Assembly (NCBI GenBank): GCA_036013505.1
Contig: CP107851.1
Coordinates: forward strand, 7,674,001-7,738,000
Direction: 5' to 3'
Length of the DNA: 64,000 nt
From: Streptomyces sp. NBC_00510
GTDB lineage: Bacteria; Actinomycetota; Actinomycetes; Streptomycetales; Streptomycetaceae
The translations under genes and the position numbers were made by a program. Below, in pieces: positions 44,093 through 52,993 of this stretch (the first letter of the stretch is position 1; each line of letters starts with the position of its first letter). Under the pieces are notes generated by a model. That model ran no database searches. It had not been told where the DNA came from and saw nothing but the letters and a program-made list of their open reading frames with translations.

Positions 44093-46497
44093 AGCAACTG
44101 CAGCTCCTCGTGGCTGGGCTCGCTGATCCGGGCGAGCCGGCCCGCGTGGCGCTCGACCATGGCCTCGAAGGTCTGCCGCGCGGTGCGGCCGTTGCCGAAG
44201 GCCGGGCCCTTGGGGATCGCGGTGAAGTACTTGTAGAGCGCCTCGCCGGTGTCCTCGGAGAGCTGGTACTCGTGTTCCTCGGCCTGGGCCCGCACGATCC
44301 GCAGCAGCTCGACCGGGGTGTAGTCGTCGAAGGTGATGGTCCGCGAGAAGCGGGAGGCGACGCCGGGGTTGGCGGACAGGAAGTGCTCCATCTCCGCGGT
44401 GTAACCCGCGACGATCACCACGACGGCCTCGCGGTGGTCCTCCATCAGCTTCACCAGGGTGTCGATGGCCTCCCGGCCGAAGTCCCGGCCGGAGTCCTCG
44501 GGGGCCAGGGCGTACGCCTCGTCGATGAAGAGCACCCCGCCGCGGGCGCGTTCGAAGGCCTCCTGGGTGCGGATGGCGGTCGAGCCGATGTGCTCGCCCA
44601 CCAGGTCGACGCGGGCCACCTCCACCAGGTGGCCGCGCTCCAGCACGCCGAGGGTGGCCAGGATCTCGCCGTAGAGCCGGGCGACGGTCGTCTTGCCCGT
44701 GCCGGGGGAGCCGGTGAAGACCAGATGGCGGCGCGGGGAGGGGGCCTTGAGGCCGGCCTCGCGGCGTCTGCGGCCCACCGCGATCAGGTCGATCAGGGAG
44801 CGCACCTCGCGCTTGACGTTGTCCAGGCCCACCAGCGCGTCGAGTTCGGCCAGCACCTCGTCCGAGGGACGGGCGTCCCCGGCCGTGGCCGGCGCGGGAA
44901 CGGCCGTGGGCCCGGCGGTGCTGGTCGGCGTCACGGGCAGTCCGCCGAGCAGCCCGAACGACGTGGGCGCGGGCGGCCGCTCGCCCGCCGGAGCCGGCAT
45001 ACGCGACGACGACTCCGGCACGGTGCGGCGCTCACCGCTCTGGTCCCCGGTGCAGTCCTCCGTCACCGGGCCCGGCTCCGCGAACTCGTAACCGCCGCGC
45101 GCACAGCGTTCCGTGCGGCAGCGGGTGAGGGTGGAGCGGCAGCCGTCGATGATGTGGAAGCCGTAGCCCCGGCTGCCCGTGACCCGGCAGCCCGTGAAGG
45201 TCCCGCGGCCGCCCGCGGAGACGTAGAACCCGGCCTCGGCCGGGTTGGTCACGACACACCGTTCCAGCGTGGGATCGGCCCCCTTGGTGACGATGACCCC
45301 GGTCGCCGTGTCGTCGATGGTGCAGGCGGACAGCGTGCCGCCGCTGCCGTGGTCGCGGAACCAGGCACCGGTGGAGGCCTCGCGGATGCGGCAGTCGTCG
45401 AGCTGCACGGTGGCGCCGTCGCTGACCGAGACCGCGGTGTTGCGGACCTGGGAGATGTCGCTGTCGACCACGTCGGCGCGCGAGCCCCGGTCGAGCACGA
45501 ACAAGGCGTCGGGCACGTCGTGCAGGCGGCAGGAGTCGAGGACGGCGGCCGCCCCGTCGCTGACCCAGACCGCCGGGTAGTCGCCCTGGCTGTCGTGGAT
45601 CTCGCACTGGTTGGCGTCCACCCGGGTGCCCGGGTCCCACACCGACAGGCCGTTGCGGCCGAAGCGCCGCACCGTGGTGCGGGTGAGGGTGAGCACCGAA
45701 CGGGAGCGCAGGTCCACGGCGTTCTCGGGGATGTCGTGGATGTCGCAGTCGGAGAGGGTCAGGACGGCGTCGGTGTCCAGGGTGATGCCGTCGCCGGTGG
45801 TGCGGTGCACCTGGCACTCGGTGAGATGGCCGGCCGCGCGCGAGGCGACCTGTACGCCGGTGCCCTTGACCTCGTACACCTCGCAGCCGACCGCCTCGGC
45901 CACGGTGCCCTCACCGGTGAGGGCGAGTCCCGCGCCGGACGCGTTGCGGACCCGGCAGCGTTCCAGCCGCGGGGAGGCCCCGCCGCGTACGGAGATGCCG
46001 GTCTGGCCCGCGGCCACGACCTCGCAGTCCTCGAACAGCCCGCCCGCGGCCTCCAGGATGCTGATCCCGAGTCCGGCCGGGTTGTCGACGGTGCAGCGGC
46101 GCACGGTCGGCCGCGCCCCGTCGCGGACCTCTATGCCCACCGCGGACCGCGTGCTGACCCGCAGTCCGGTGAGTTCGGGTGCGGCGCCCTCGACCAGCAG
46201 GGCGGCGGCGGAGGTGTCCTGCCCCTCGACGGAGAGGTCCTGGACCGTCGCCGCGGCCCGTACGGTCAGCGCGACGCCGGCCGGCGGGGCGATGCGGACG
46301 GAGCCCGGCCCCTCGGCGGCGCGGAGCGTTATGGCCTTCTCCACGACGAGGTTCTCCCGGTAGGTCCCGGGGTTGACCGAGAGCACGTCGCCCTCGGCGG
46401 CCGCCTCCAGGGCCGCGGCGAGGCTCTCGTACTCTCCCGTGCGGCGGCGCCACCGCGAGCTGCTGGTGTGCGTCACCTGAACCACGCCCTGTGCCAT
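44062..46497 (-). CDS. Right-handed beta-helix repeat protein fused to CbxX/EccA-type AAA+ ATPase
   Basis: 811 residues. Residues 20-470 are a pectate-lyase-like parallel beta-helix with at least ten imperfect 22-25-residue repeats (pattern G-x-x-V/I-x-x-G-A-x-P-x-L-x-x-C, e.g. GISVRGGASPRLERCRVRN). A Pro/Thr-rich linker (480-545) leads to an AAA+ domain: sensor-proximal DALVGLDNVKREVRSLIDLI, Walker A GSPGTGKTT (about 595), Walker B GVLFIDEAYALAPED (about 650), sensor ANPGVASRFSRTI. The ATPase belongs to the CbxX/SpoVK/EccA group that handles assembly or secretion substrates. The beta-helix may be the substrate-binding or polymer-recognising part. Confidence 0.9.
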   Translation of the reverse strand: MAQGVVQVTHTSSSRWRRRTGEYESLAAALEAAAEGDVLSVNPGTYRENLVVEKAITLRAAEGPGSVRIAPPAGVALTVRAAATVQDLSVEGQDTSAAALLVEGAAPELTGLRVSTRSAVGIEVRDGARPTVRRCTVDNPAGLGISILEAAGGLFEDCEVVAAGQTGISVRGGASPRLERCRVRNASGAGLALTGEGTVAEAVGCEVYEVKGTGVQVASRAAGHLTECQVHRTTGDGITLDTDAVLTLSDCDIHDIPENAVDLRSRSVLTLTRTTVRRFGRNGLSVWDPGTRVDANQCEIHDSQGDYPAVWVSDGAAAVLDSCRLHDVPDALFVLDRGSRADVVDSDISQVRNTAVSVSDGATVQLDDCRIREASTGAWFRDHGSGGTLSACTIDDTATGVIVTKGADPTLERCVVTNPAEAGFYVSAGGRGTFTGCRVTGSRGYGFHIIDGCRSTLTRCRTERCARGGYEFAEPGPVTEDCTGDQSGERRTVPESSSRMPAPAGERPPAPTSFGLLGGLPVTPTSTAGPTAVPAPATAGDARPSDEVLAELDALVGLDNVKREVRSLIDLIAVGRRRREAGLKAPSPRRHLVFTGSPGTGKTTVARLYGEILATLGVLERGHLVEVARVDLVGEHIGSTAIRTQEAFERARGGVLFIDEAYALAPEDSGRDFGREAIDTLVKLMEDHREAVVVIVAGYTAEMEHFLSANPGVASRFSRTITFDDYTPVELLRIVRAQAEEHEYQLSEDTGEALYKYFTAIPKGPAFGNGRTARQTFEAMVERHAGRLARISEPSHEELQLLYPEDLPPLP

Positions 46498-46663
46498 GGA
46501 GATGCTCTGCCCCGTCCTCTTGCACTGCGCCGACCTGGGGGCCTCAACGGTAGCGCGCGCCGGGCGCGCGCCAGCACCCGATGCTGATGGATCAGCTGTT
46601 GGAACCGGGCGGATGAGGCCGATTGCGGATGATCCGTGGCACCGGCGTACGTATCCGGCGTGG

Positions 46664-47272
46664 TCAGCCGCCCGCCCCGGCGCGGCCCCAGCTCTGCCCG
46701 GCCGCGGCCCACTCGCGCTCCCACTCCGCGAGCCTGCGGCGCATCAACTGCCACATGAGCACCTGGCGCCCCATCAACGCCAGCACACTCGCGGCGAGGA
46801 AGGTGCCGATCCCGGCGAGCATCGCATGCGTGGTGGCGGACCGGGCGTCCAGGGGCGCGGGTACGGGCACGGCACCGGACTTGTCGGTCCACATCGTGAG
46901 GTGGTCGCCCTTGTCGTGGGTGGCGACCACGCGCACCTGGGCGGTGTGGACCTGCCCGTCCGGAGCGGTCCAGCGGACCACGGCGTCACGGCGTTCCTCC
47001 CGGACGTGGCCGGACTCGGGGTCGGGGTCGGCGGCCTCGCGCGGCCCAACCTTGAGCACCACGGCCCCGACCTCGATGCGGGTGGCGTGCTCGACGCCGA
47101 CGGTGTGCTGGAGGGAGTGGTCCACGGCCAGCCCGGCGACCAGCCCCGCGGCCGGCGCCCCCAGGACGATGGCGCAGCCCGCCGCGACCCCCGCGCAGGC
47201 CTCGAACACGTCGGAACGGCGGCGCAGGCTGTTCTTCCGCCAACGCCACCACCGTACGTGCGTGGCCGCCAT
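46664..47272 (-). CDS. Rv1733c-family membrane protein
   Basis: 202 residues with two helices (AGVAAGCAIVLGAPAAGLVA near the N-terminus and AMLAGIGTFLAASVLALMG near the C-terminus) around an extracellular part (RWTAPDGQVHTAQVRVVATH-DKGDHLTMW). This arrangement and the sequence match the Rv1733c family of actinobacteria, known as a dormancy antigen in Mycobacterium but without known function. The preceding 166 bases to 46497 hold no gene. Confidence 0.85.
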   Translation of the reverse strand: MAATHVRWWRWRKNSLRRRSDVFEACAGVAAGCAIVLGAPAAGLVAGLAVDHSLQHTVGVEHATRIEVGAVVLKVGPREAADPDPESGHVREERRDAVVRWTAPDGQVHTAQVRVVATHDKGDHLTMWTDKSGAVPVPAPLDARSATTHAMLAGIGTFLAASVLALMGRQVLMWQLMRRRLAEWEREWAAAGQSWGRAGAGG

Positions 47273-47406
47273 CGGGCCGCACCCCCTTCACCGTCCAAGT
47301 ACCGCACACGGCACGGCACATGCGCGGCATGGACCGGGCGGGAGGGGGGCCATCTCACGCCGGCACCCGTCCGGTGCCCGGACCGTGCCGCGGTCTCGGG
47401 ACGCGT

Positions 47407-48243
47407 TCACTCCCTACTCGACAACGCGTCTCCCACCCGGAGTGTTCCGGGTCGTACGGGCACGAGATTCTGTCCGAAAACCAGTCTGCCCCCGAATCTG
47501 CGGTGGCGCGCGAGGGTGCGCAGGGGTTCCCGGCCGCGGGCCGCGGTGCGCTGGTCCGTCGTCGTCACCACGCAACGCCCACAGGGCTTCACGACGCGGA
47601 ATTCGACTTCCCCGATGCGGATCCGGGTCCAGGTGTCCTCGGCCCAGGGATCGGTCCCCGCGATGACGGCGTTGGGACGGAAGCGGTCCATCGGAAGGGG
47701 GCCTTCGCCGGGGTGGTCGCCCGCGGCGATCAGCGCGTTGAGGGCGGCCAGCGAGGCCTCGGTCGTCACGAGCAGCGGGAAGCCGTCGGCGAAGCTGACG
47801 GTCTCACCGGGGCGCGCGTAGTCCGGGTCGATCGGGCGGCGGCGAGCCGGGTCGTCGAGGTGGACGAGGGTGACCTCCGCGCCCAGGTACGTGCTGAACC
47901 AGGCGGCGGCCGCGTCTCCCGCGGGCACGGCCTCCACCTTGTCGCCCCATATGTGCACCGGGACCGTCGTGGACGGTCCCGGTGCGTCGATGTCCAGCAA
48001 CGGCATCCCCGGGGCGGTGAGCAGCAGCCCACCACCGGGGGACGACTCCGCGCGTGCCAGGGCCAGCCGGGGCTGCTCCCGCTGCGTGACGCATCGTCCC
48101 GCAGCATCGGCGAGCATCCACCGGCGGTCTCCGGCGAGCCCCCACGGCTCCACCATTGCCTCGGACAACCGCTGTCCACCGAGCGACTTGACGGGGTGGA
48201 CGTGCAGTGAGCTGAGGCGTGGTGTCGGCGTCGGAGTCGTCAT
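47407..48243 (-). CDS. MOSC-domain protein (molybdenum-cofactor sulfurase-like)
   Basis: 278 residues. An N-terminal MOSC_N beta-barrel (LSSLHVHPVKSLGGQRLSEA, GDRRWMLADAAGR) precedes the MOSC domain with FADGFPLLVTTEASLAAL and the catalytic-type Cys in RVVKPCGRCVVTTTDQR. Related enzymes transfer sulfur or reduce N-hydroxylated compounds using Moco (mARC type). A ferredoxin domain is absent. No other Moco genes are adjacent. Confidence 0.92.
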   Translation of the reverse strand: MTTPTPTPRLSSLHVHPVKSLGGQRLSEAMVEPWGLAGDRRWMLADAAGRCVTQREQPRLALARAESSPGGGLLLTAPGMPLLDIDAPGPSTTVPVHIWGDKVEAVPAGDAAAAWFSTYLGAEVTLVHLDDPARRRPIDPDYARPGETVSFADGFPLLVTTEASLAALNALIAAGDHPGEGPLPMDRFRPNAVIAGTDPWAEDTWTRIRIGEVEFRVVKPCGRCVVTTTDQRTAARGREPLRTLARHRRFGGRLVFGQNLVPVRPGTLRVGDALSSRE

Positions 48244-48303
48244 TCAGCCATCGTGCCAGGCGGCGCGGTCACCCGTCGGCGGGGACCGGGCCGCCCGCCG
48301 GCG

Positions 48304-48798
48304 TCAGCCGGAGTAGTAGCCCTGGCCGAGGTTGCGCCGCTGGTACGGCTGCTCGTCGTAGCCGCTGGGCGCCACGGGGCGCGGCGGCACCGGACGCGGC
48401 GCGGCGGCGGGGCGCACCTGCTCGTAGCCGGCCGGGCCCTGGTACTGCTGCGCCTGGTACCCGCCGTTGAAGGCGGCGGGCCGGGGCGCGGTGGCCTGCT
48501 GCGGGATGTAGGGCGCCGGCGCCTGCTGCAGCTGGGGCTGCTGGTAGCCGGGCGCCGAGTAGCCGGAGTACGACGGCGTGCTCGGCGCGGAGGAGTACTG
48601 CGAGGGGCCGGGGGGCAGCGCGGGGAGCGCGGCCGGCAGGGCCGGGAGATTGCTGCCGGTGTCGTACGCGGACGGTACGCGGATCGGCGCGATCTGAGGG
48701 GTGCCCCGCTCTGCGACCAGGCTGTCGTAGATGGGGGTGTCGGGGAAGAACGGCGACGTGTAGTAGCCACCGCCGTAAGAACCGCGGGGGGAGGTCAT
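48304..48798 (-). CDS. DUF6643-like Pro/Gln/Tyr-rich protein
   Basis: 164 residues. The first 40 (MTSPRGSYGGGYYTSPFFPD and TPIYDSLVAERGTPQIAPIR) are a conserved Streptomyces motif; the rest is low-complexity Pro/Gln/Ala/Tyr (YQQPQLQQAPAPYIPQQ) ending YQRRNLGQGYYSG. It is intrinsically disordered and probably binds a partner through the conserved head and tail. Function unknown. TAACTT (48811-48806) ends seven bases before the ATG, so leaderless. Confidence 0.75.
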   Translation of the reverse strand: MTSPRGSYGGGYYTSPFFPDTPIYDSLVAERGTPQIAPIRVPSAYDTGSNLPALPAALPALPPGPSQYSSAPSTPSYSGYSAPGYQQPQLQQAPAPYIPQQATAPRPAAFNGGYQAQQYQGPAGYEQVRPAAAPRPVPPRPVAPSGYDEQPYQRRNLGQGYYSG

Positions 48799-49118
48799 AG
48801 CCCATAAGTTAAGCCCACGATGTGCTGGTTGGGGAGACCGATTAGCAGGTCATTTCATGTGCAGCGAGTGACGGCTGAGCCCTATTGCGAGCGAATCGGA
48901 GGAAATCGGTCCGTGGCCGCCGTTCGGATCGCGTAAAGGCGCTGGGCCTGGGGCGTTACCGCTCGTCACGCAGGAACACGGGCGCGGGGAAGCACCCGGC
49001 CGGGTGGTGTCGGAGGGTGACGGGACCGGCACTCTCGCGCACCAACAAGTCACCCGCACGAAGGAGGAACGCGGCGTTTCCGTGACTCCGGCGAACTTCG
49101 TCCCGGGAGGCCCCCGAT
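48799..49118. other. Intergenic region between the DUF6643-like gene and the glycosyltransferase
   Basis: 320 bases holding two divergent upstream regions. The left edge contains the leaderless promoter of the DUF6643-like gene. The right side has AAGGAGG (49060-49066), too far from ATG 49119 to serve it, and GGGAGG (49104-49109) at proper distance. An AT-richer patch near 48850-48900 may hold the promoter. No RNA gene is recognised. Confidence 0.4.
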
Positions 49119-50276
49119 ATGCCACAGTGGGCCATGCGCGTCGCCATGCTTTTCGGGCAGAACCGGCCGGCGCGGCCGGAGGAATGGCACAAGGCCGCTG
49201 CGACCGTCGCCGACGTGGTCGACGTGGTGGCCGTCCGCGAGTTGACCCTGCCCGCCGTCCGCGGGCTCCCCTACGCCGGCCGCGACCCCGAGCGGCCGCA
49301 CCATTACCAGGTCGCCGTCCCCCACGGCGGCGCCGTGGCGCGCCGGGTCACCGCGGGCCGCGTCGAGGGCGTGCTGCGCCACGAAGCGGCCGAGTGCGGC
49401 CGGTTCGACCTCATCCACGGCCATGTGCCCGGCTCCGAGGAACTGCTGCCCCGGCTCGCACGGACCGCGGGGCTGCCCTACGTGCTGAGCGAGGACGACC
49501 CGTCCCTGTTCGGCCACCCCACGCGCCCGCTCCCCGGTCTTCCCGCGCGGCGGTCCCGCGCGCGGATCTACCGCGAGGCCGCCGCCGTCCTCGCGGTCAG
49601 CGACGCACTGCTGCTGCGGCTCGGGGAGCTCCGCCTCCCGGGCCGGCACCGCCTCGTCCCGCACCCGGTCGGCCCCGAGGCGCTGCCGCCGGTGCCCGCC
49701 CGCACCCGGATCAGCCAGGACCCGGTGCGGGTGGCGGCCGCGGGGCGCTTCGAGGCGCACGAGGGCTGGGAGGTGCTGGTGCGCGCCTTCGCCACCGCCC
49801 GGGTCAAGGACCCACGGCTGCGGCTGGACGTCATCGCCGAAGGGTCCGCCGAACTCCCCGGCGACGTCCGCGAGCTGATACGCAAGTGCGGAGTGGCCCA
49901 CTTCGTCACGGTGCGCCGGGCCCGCGGCCGCGCCGAGGCGCTGCACACCGTCGCGCACGCCGACCTCTTCCTCGTGGCGAGTCACGTGGAGAGCTTCTGC
50001 GTGCGCGCCCTGGACGCGCTCTGCTGCGGCACCCCCGTCGTCGGCACCCGCACCGGAGCGCTCCCCGAACTCGTCGGGCACGACGGTGGGGTGCTCGTCC
50101 CACCCGGTGACGCCCCCGCACTCGGCCGGGCGCTGGTGGAGGCCGCCGCCCGGCTGTCCGCGCGCCGTCCCGCGGTCCTCGCCGACCGCACCCGGCGCCG
50201 CTACGGCACGGCAGCCGTCGGCGCCCGGCTCGCCGTCGTCTACGCCGAGGCGTCGTCGGGCCGCGGCCGCGCGTAG
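49119..50276 (+). CDS. Glycosyltransferase, GT4-like
   Basis: 385 residues. GT-B fold, family GT4 features: N-terminal MRVAMLFGQNRPARPEEWHK, DLIHGHVPGSEELLPRLAR, VAAAGRFEAHEGWEVLVRAF and the donor-binding LVASHVESFCVRALDALCCG-TPVVGTRTGALPELVGHDGGV with the EX7E-like pair altered to ExFCVRALD. It would transfer a sugar from a nucleotide donor to an unknown acceptor at the cytoplasmic face. Its last 37 bases overlap the convergent GT2 gene. Confidence 0.9.
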   Translation: MPQWAMRVAMLFGQNRPARPEEWHKAAATVADVVDVVAVRELTLPAVRGLPYAGRDPERPHHYQVAVPHGGAVARRVTAGRVEGVLRHEAAECGRFDLIHGHVPGSEELLPRLARTAGLPYVLSEDDPSLFGHPTRPLPGLPARRSRARIYREAAAVLAVSDALLLRLGELRLPGRHRLVPHPVGPEALPPVPARTRISQDPVRVAAAGRFEAHEGWEVLVRAFATARVKDPRLRLDVIAEGSAELPGDVRELIRKCGVAHFVTVRRARGRAEALHTVAHADLFLVASHVESFCVRALDALCCGTPVVGTRTGALPELVGHDGGVLVPPGDAPALGRALVEAAARLSARRPAVLADRTRRRYGTAAVGARLAVVYAEASSGRGRA

Positions 50277-51460
50277 GTGCGGCCCTTCCACGCGGCCCCA
50301 CGGCCCCGGCCGTGCTGCACCGCCGAGTCGACCGTCATCAGCAGGTAGAGGACGGCCGTGAACGGCAGCAGCAGCGCCGGCCACGGCGGCAGCCGGTAGT
50401 AGCGGAGCATCGGTAGGTAGGTGCCGCACATCAGGGCCCACGCCGCCGCGCCCGCCGCGCACAGCGGGCGGTCACCGGTGACCGCCCCGCCGATCGTGGC
50501 GAGCGGCGGGAGCACGTACACCAGCAGCAGGCCGAGCACCGTGCCCGCGAGGAGGACCGCGCTGTGCCGCAGCTGCGCGTACGCGCTGCGCGAGACCATC
50601 CGCCACAGCTCGGCGAGGCCGGGGTAGGGGCGGACGCTGTCGACCTCCTCGGCCAGGCCCAGCCAGATCCGCCCGCCGGTCCGCTTGACGGCTCGGGCCA
50701 GCGCCACGTCGTCGATCACCGCGTGCCGGATCGTGTCGGGCACGCCCGCCCGCTCCACCGCCGTGCGGCGGATCAGCACGCATCCGCCGGCGGCCGCGGC
50801 GGTCCTGGCACGCGGCCGGTTAACCCGGCGGAACGGGTACAGCTGCGCGAAGAAGTAGACGAAGGCGGGGACGATCAGCCGCTCCCACGTCGTGGCGACC
50901 CGCAGCCGGGCCATCTGCGACACCATGTCCAGGTCGCCTGCCTGCGCCGCGGCCACCAGGTGGCGCAGCGATTCGGGGCCGTGCGCGATGTCGGCGTCCG
51001 TCAGCAGCAGGAACTCCGGGCCGCCGGACGCGGTGGCCACATCGATGCCGTGCCGCACCGCCCACAGCTTCCCCGTCCAGCCCTCCGGGACGGGCCCCGG
51101 CGCGACCACGCGCAGCGGCAGCCCGTCCACCCGGCGCGCCAGCGCACGGGCCAGTTCCCCGGTGCCGTCGCTGCTGCCGTCGTCCACCAGGACCACCTCG
51201 GCGCGTCCCGGGTAGCGCTGCGCCAGGACGCTCGGCAGGCTCCGCGGCAGCACCTCCGCCTCGTCCCGCGCCGGGACGACCACCGCCACGTCCGGCCACT
51301 CCCGGGGCTCCGCCGCGACGGCGGGCAGCCGCACGTCCGTCCGCCAGAACGACCCCTGCGCCAGCAGCAGCCACACCCACGACAGCAACGACACCATGGT
51401 CACCCACGTCAGCCACGTCACCCCCGCAGTCTGCCGCCGTCGCCCTCCCGCGTGCGTCAT
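50240..51460 (-). CDS. Membrane GT2 glycosyltransferase, HpnB-like
   Basis: 406 residues from ATG 51460; GTG 51421 is an alternative. One N-terminal helix (WVTMVSLLSWVWLLLAQGSF), then a GT2 catalytic domain: VAVVVPARDEAEVLPRSLPS, VVLVDDGSSDGTGEL, TDADIAHGPESL (DxD-like), RAGVPDTIRHAVIDDVALAR and C-terminal helices (about 330-400) with RTYARPR at the end. The pattern matches hopanoid-associated glycosyltransferase HpnB. No squalene-hopene genes are near, so the acceptor is open. It overlaps the GT4 gene tail to tail. Confidence 0.88.
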   Translation of the reverse strand: MTHAGGRRRQTAGVTWLTWVTMVSLLSWVWLLLAQGSFWRTDVRLPAVAAEPREWPDVAVVVPARDEAEVLPRSLPSVLAQRYPGRAEVVLVDDGSSDGTGELARALARRVDGLPLRVVAPGPVPEGWTGKLWAVRHGIDVATASGGPEFLLLTDADIAHGPESLRHLVAAAQAGDLDMVSQMARLRVATTWERLIVPAFVYFFAQLYPFRRVNRPRARTAAAAGGCVLIRRTAVERAGVPDTIRHAVIDDVALARAVKRTGGRIWLGLAEEVDSVRPYPGLAELWRMVSRSAYAQLRHSAVLLAGTVLGLLLVYVLPPLATIGGAVTGDRPLCAAGAAAWALMCGTYLPMLRYYRLPPWPALLLPFTAVLYLLMTVDSAVQHGRGRGAAWKGRTYARPRPDDASA

Positions 51461-51517
51461 TTCCCCCGGTACGGCCGCAGAGCGGGCCGACAATCGCATC
51501 GCGTAGGGTTGTCCCCC

Positions 51518-52306
51518 GTGAAGATCGCGCTGATGGACTCCGGTATCGGCCTGCTCGCCGCGGCCGCGGCCATCCGCCGGCTGCGGCCCGACGCGGACCT
51601 CGTGCTCTCCAGCGACCCCGACGGCATGCCCTGGGGTCCGCGCACCCCCGAGGACGTCACCGCGCACGCCCTGGCCTGCGCCCTCGCCGCCGCCGAGCAC
51701 CGCCCGCAAGCGCTGATCGTGGCCTGCAACACCGCCTCGGTGCACGCCCTGCCCGCGCTGCGCGCGGCGCTCGAACCCGGCATCCCGGTCGTCGGCACCG
51801 TCCCGGCGATCAAGCCCGCCGCGGCCGGGGCCCGCAAGGTCGCGATCTGGGCGACCCCGGCGACCACCGGGAGCCCCTACCAGCGCGGGCTGATCGAGGA
51901 ATTCGGCAACGGCGCGGAGATCACCGAGGTGCCGTGTCCCGGCCTCGCCGACGCCGTCGATCGGGCCGACGAGGCCGCGACCGCCACCGCCATCGCCGCC
52001 GCGGCCGCGCTCACCCCCTCCGACGTGGAGGCGGTCGTCCTCGGCTGCACCCACTACGAGCTGGTCGCCGACCGCATCCGGGCCGCCCTGGCCGGTCCCG
52101 CCCGGCTGTACGGCTCGGCGGACGCCGTCGCCGCCCAGACACTGCGGCGGATCGGCGCCGGGCCGCGCCCGGACGCGGCGTCCACCGGCAGCCTCGCGGT
52201 GATCCTCAGCGGACGGGCGGGCGCCGTCACGCCCGAGGCGCTGGCCTACGCCGAGGGCCGCTCCCTCGACGCCGGAGTGACCCCCGCCGCGGCCGAGGCG
52301 CGCTGA
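51518..52306 (+). CDS. Glutamate-racemase-like enzyme (Asp/Glu racemase family)
   Basis: 262 residues from GTG 51518, TAGGGT (51504-51509) upstream and no ribosome site. Catalytic cysteines: ALIVACNTASVHALP (about 71) and VVLGCTHYELVA (about 176); the substrate loop IALMDSGIGLLAAAAAIRRL is MurI-like. The essential MurI of Streptomyces is normally encoded elsewhere and is a closer match to DSGVGGLT; here DSGIGLL departs from it, so this may be a second, specialised racemase for D-amino acids. Separated by 91 bases from the next gene. Confidence 0.85.
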   Translation: MKIALMDSGIGLLAAAAAIRRLRPDADLVLSSDPDGMPWGPRTPEDVTAHALACALAAAEHRPQALIVACNTASVHALPALRAALEPGIPVVGTVPAIKPAAAGARKVAIWATPATTGSPYQRGLIEEFGNGAEITEVPCPGLADAVDRADEAATATAIAAAAALTPSDVEAVVLGCTHYELVADRIRAALAGPARLYGSADAVAAQTLRRIGAGPRPDAASTGSLAVILSGRAGAVTPEALAYAEGRSLDAGVTPAAAEAR

Positions 52307-52397
52307 CCCCGCTCGGACGCGCCCCCGGGCGCCGTCCCCCTCATTTCCCCTCCGTGGAACGGTGCCAACTCGCCGTGGGATGAGTAGGCTGCGGACT

Positions 52398-52925
52398 ATG
52401 ACGGACGCGCAGCGTGACGACGCGCGTACATCCCAGGTGTGGACCGGCCACGCGAGCAACCGCTTCCAGTGGCTGCTGGCGGCCGCGGGAGCGGCCTGCA
52501 TGGCGCTCGGCATCGAGCTCGCCGTGGCCTCGCCCTACACCTCGGGCACGGTGCCGCTGGTCATGTCGGTCGTGGGCTGCATCGCGGCGGGGCTGCTGGT
52601 GCTGTTCGGAACGGTCGCGTTCACGCACGTCCGCGTGAACGTGGACCGCGAGGGGCTCCAGGTGCTCTGCGGCCACATCGGCGTGCCCCGCCGGCGGTTC
52701 CGGTGGGAGGAGATCAACGACGCGCACCTCGCCCCCGTCGTCAGCCCCCGCCACTGGGGCGGCTGGGGCTACCGCTGGCGGCCGGAACAGGGCACCGCGG
52801 TCGTGGTCCGCCGCGGGCCCGGTGTCGTCATCGACCTCGGCAACGGCCGGCACTTCACCGTCACCGTGGACGACGCCGAGGGCGCCGTCCGGGCCATCCG
52901 CAGCCGGCTGAGCCTGCGCCCGTAG
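52398..52925 (+). CDS. Small membrane protein with PH-like domain
   Basis: 175 residues, leaderless by TAGGCT (52385-52390) seven bases upstream. Two helices (WLLAAAGAACMALGIELAVA; VMSVVGCIAAGLLVLFGTVA) precede a C-terminal bPH-like beta domain: RVNVDREGLQVLCGHIGVPR, FRWEEINDAHLAPVV and VVIDLGNGRHFTVTVDDA. Cytoplasmic domain function is unknown, perhaps membrane or lipid sensing. Confidence 0.75.
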   Translation: MTDAQRDDARTSQVWTGHASNRFQWLLAAAGAACMALGIELAVASPYTSGTVPLVMSVVGCIAAGLLVLFGTVAFTHVRVNVDREGLQVLCGHIGVPRRRFRWEEINDAHLAPVVSPRHWGGWGYRWRPEQGTAVVVRRGPGVVIDLGNGRHFTVTVDDAEGAVRAIRSRLSLRP

Positions 52926-52937
52926 CCGCCGGGCACA

Positions 52938-52974
52938 GGCCGCGCCCGTGGCCACCGAGGGCCCGGGCGCGGCC
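52938..52974. terminator. Hairpin terminator
   Basis: Perfect 11-base arms (52938-52948, 52964-52974; GGCCGCGCCCG/CGGGCGCGGCC) with a 15-base loop between the convergent PH-like and GH31 genes. Confidence 0.7.
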
Positions 52975-52993
52975 CCTCACGGCCGGCGCGCGG

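Noticed and set aside
42004-46587. 1527-residue open frame on the plus strand over the hydrolase and AAA+ genes
   Set aside because: It is out of frame with both well-supported genes and composed of Arg/Ala/Gly-rich shadow sequence.
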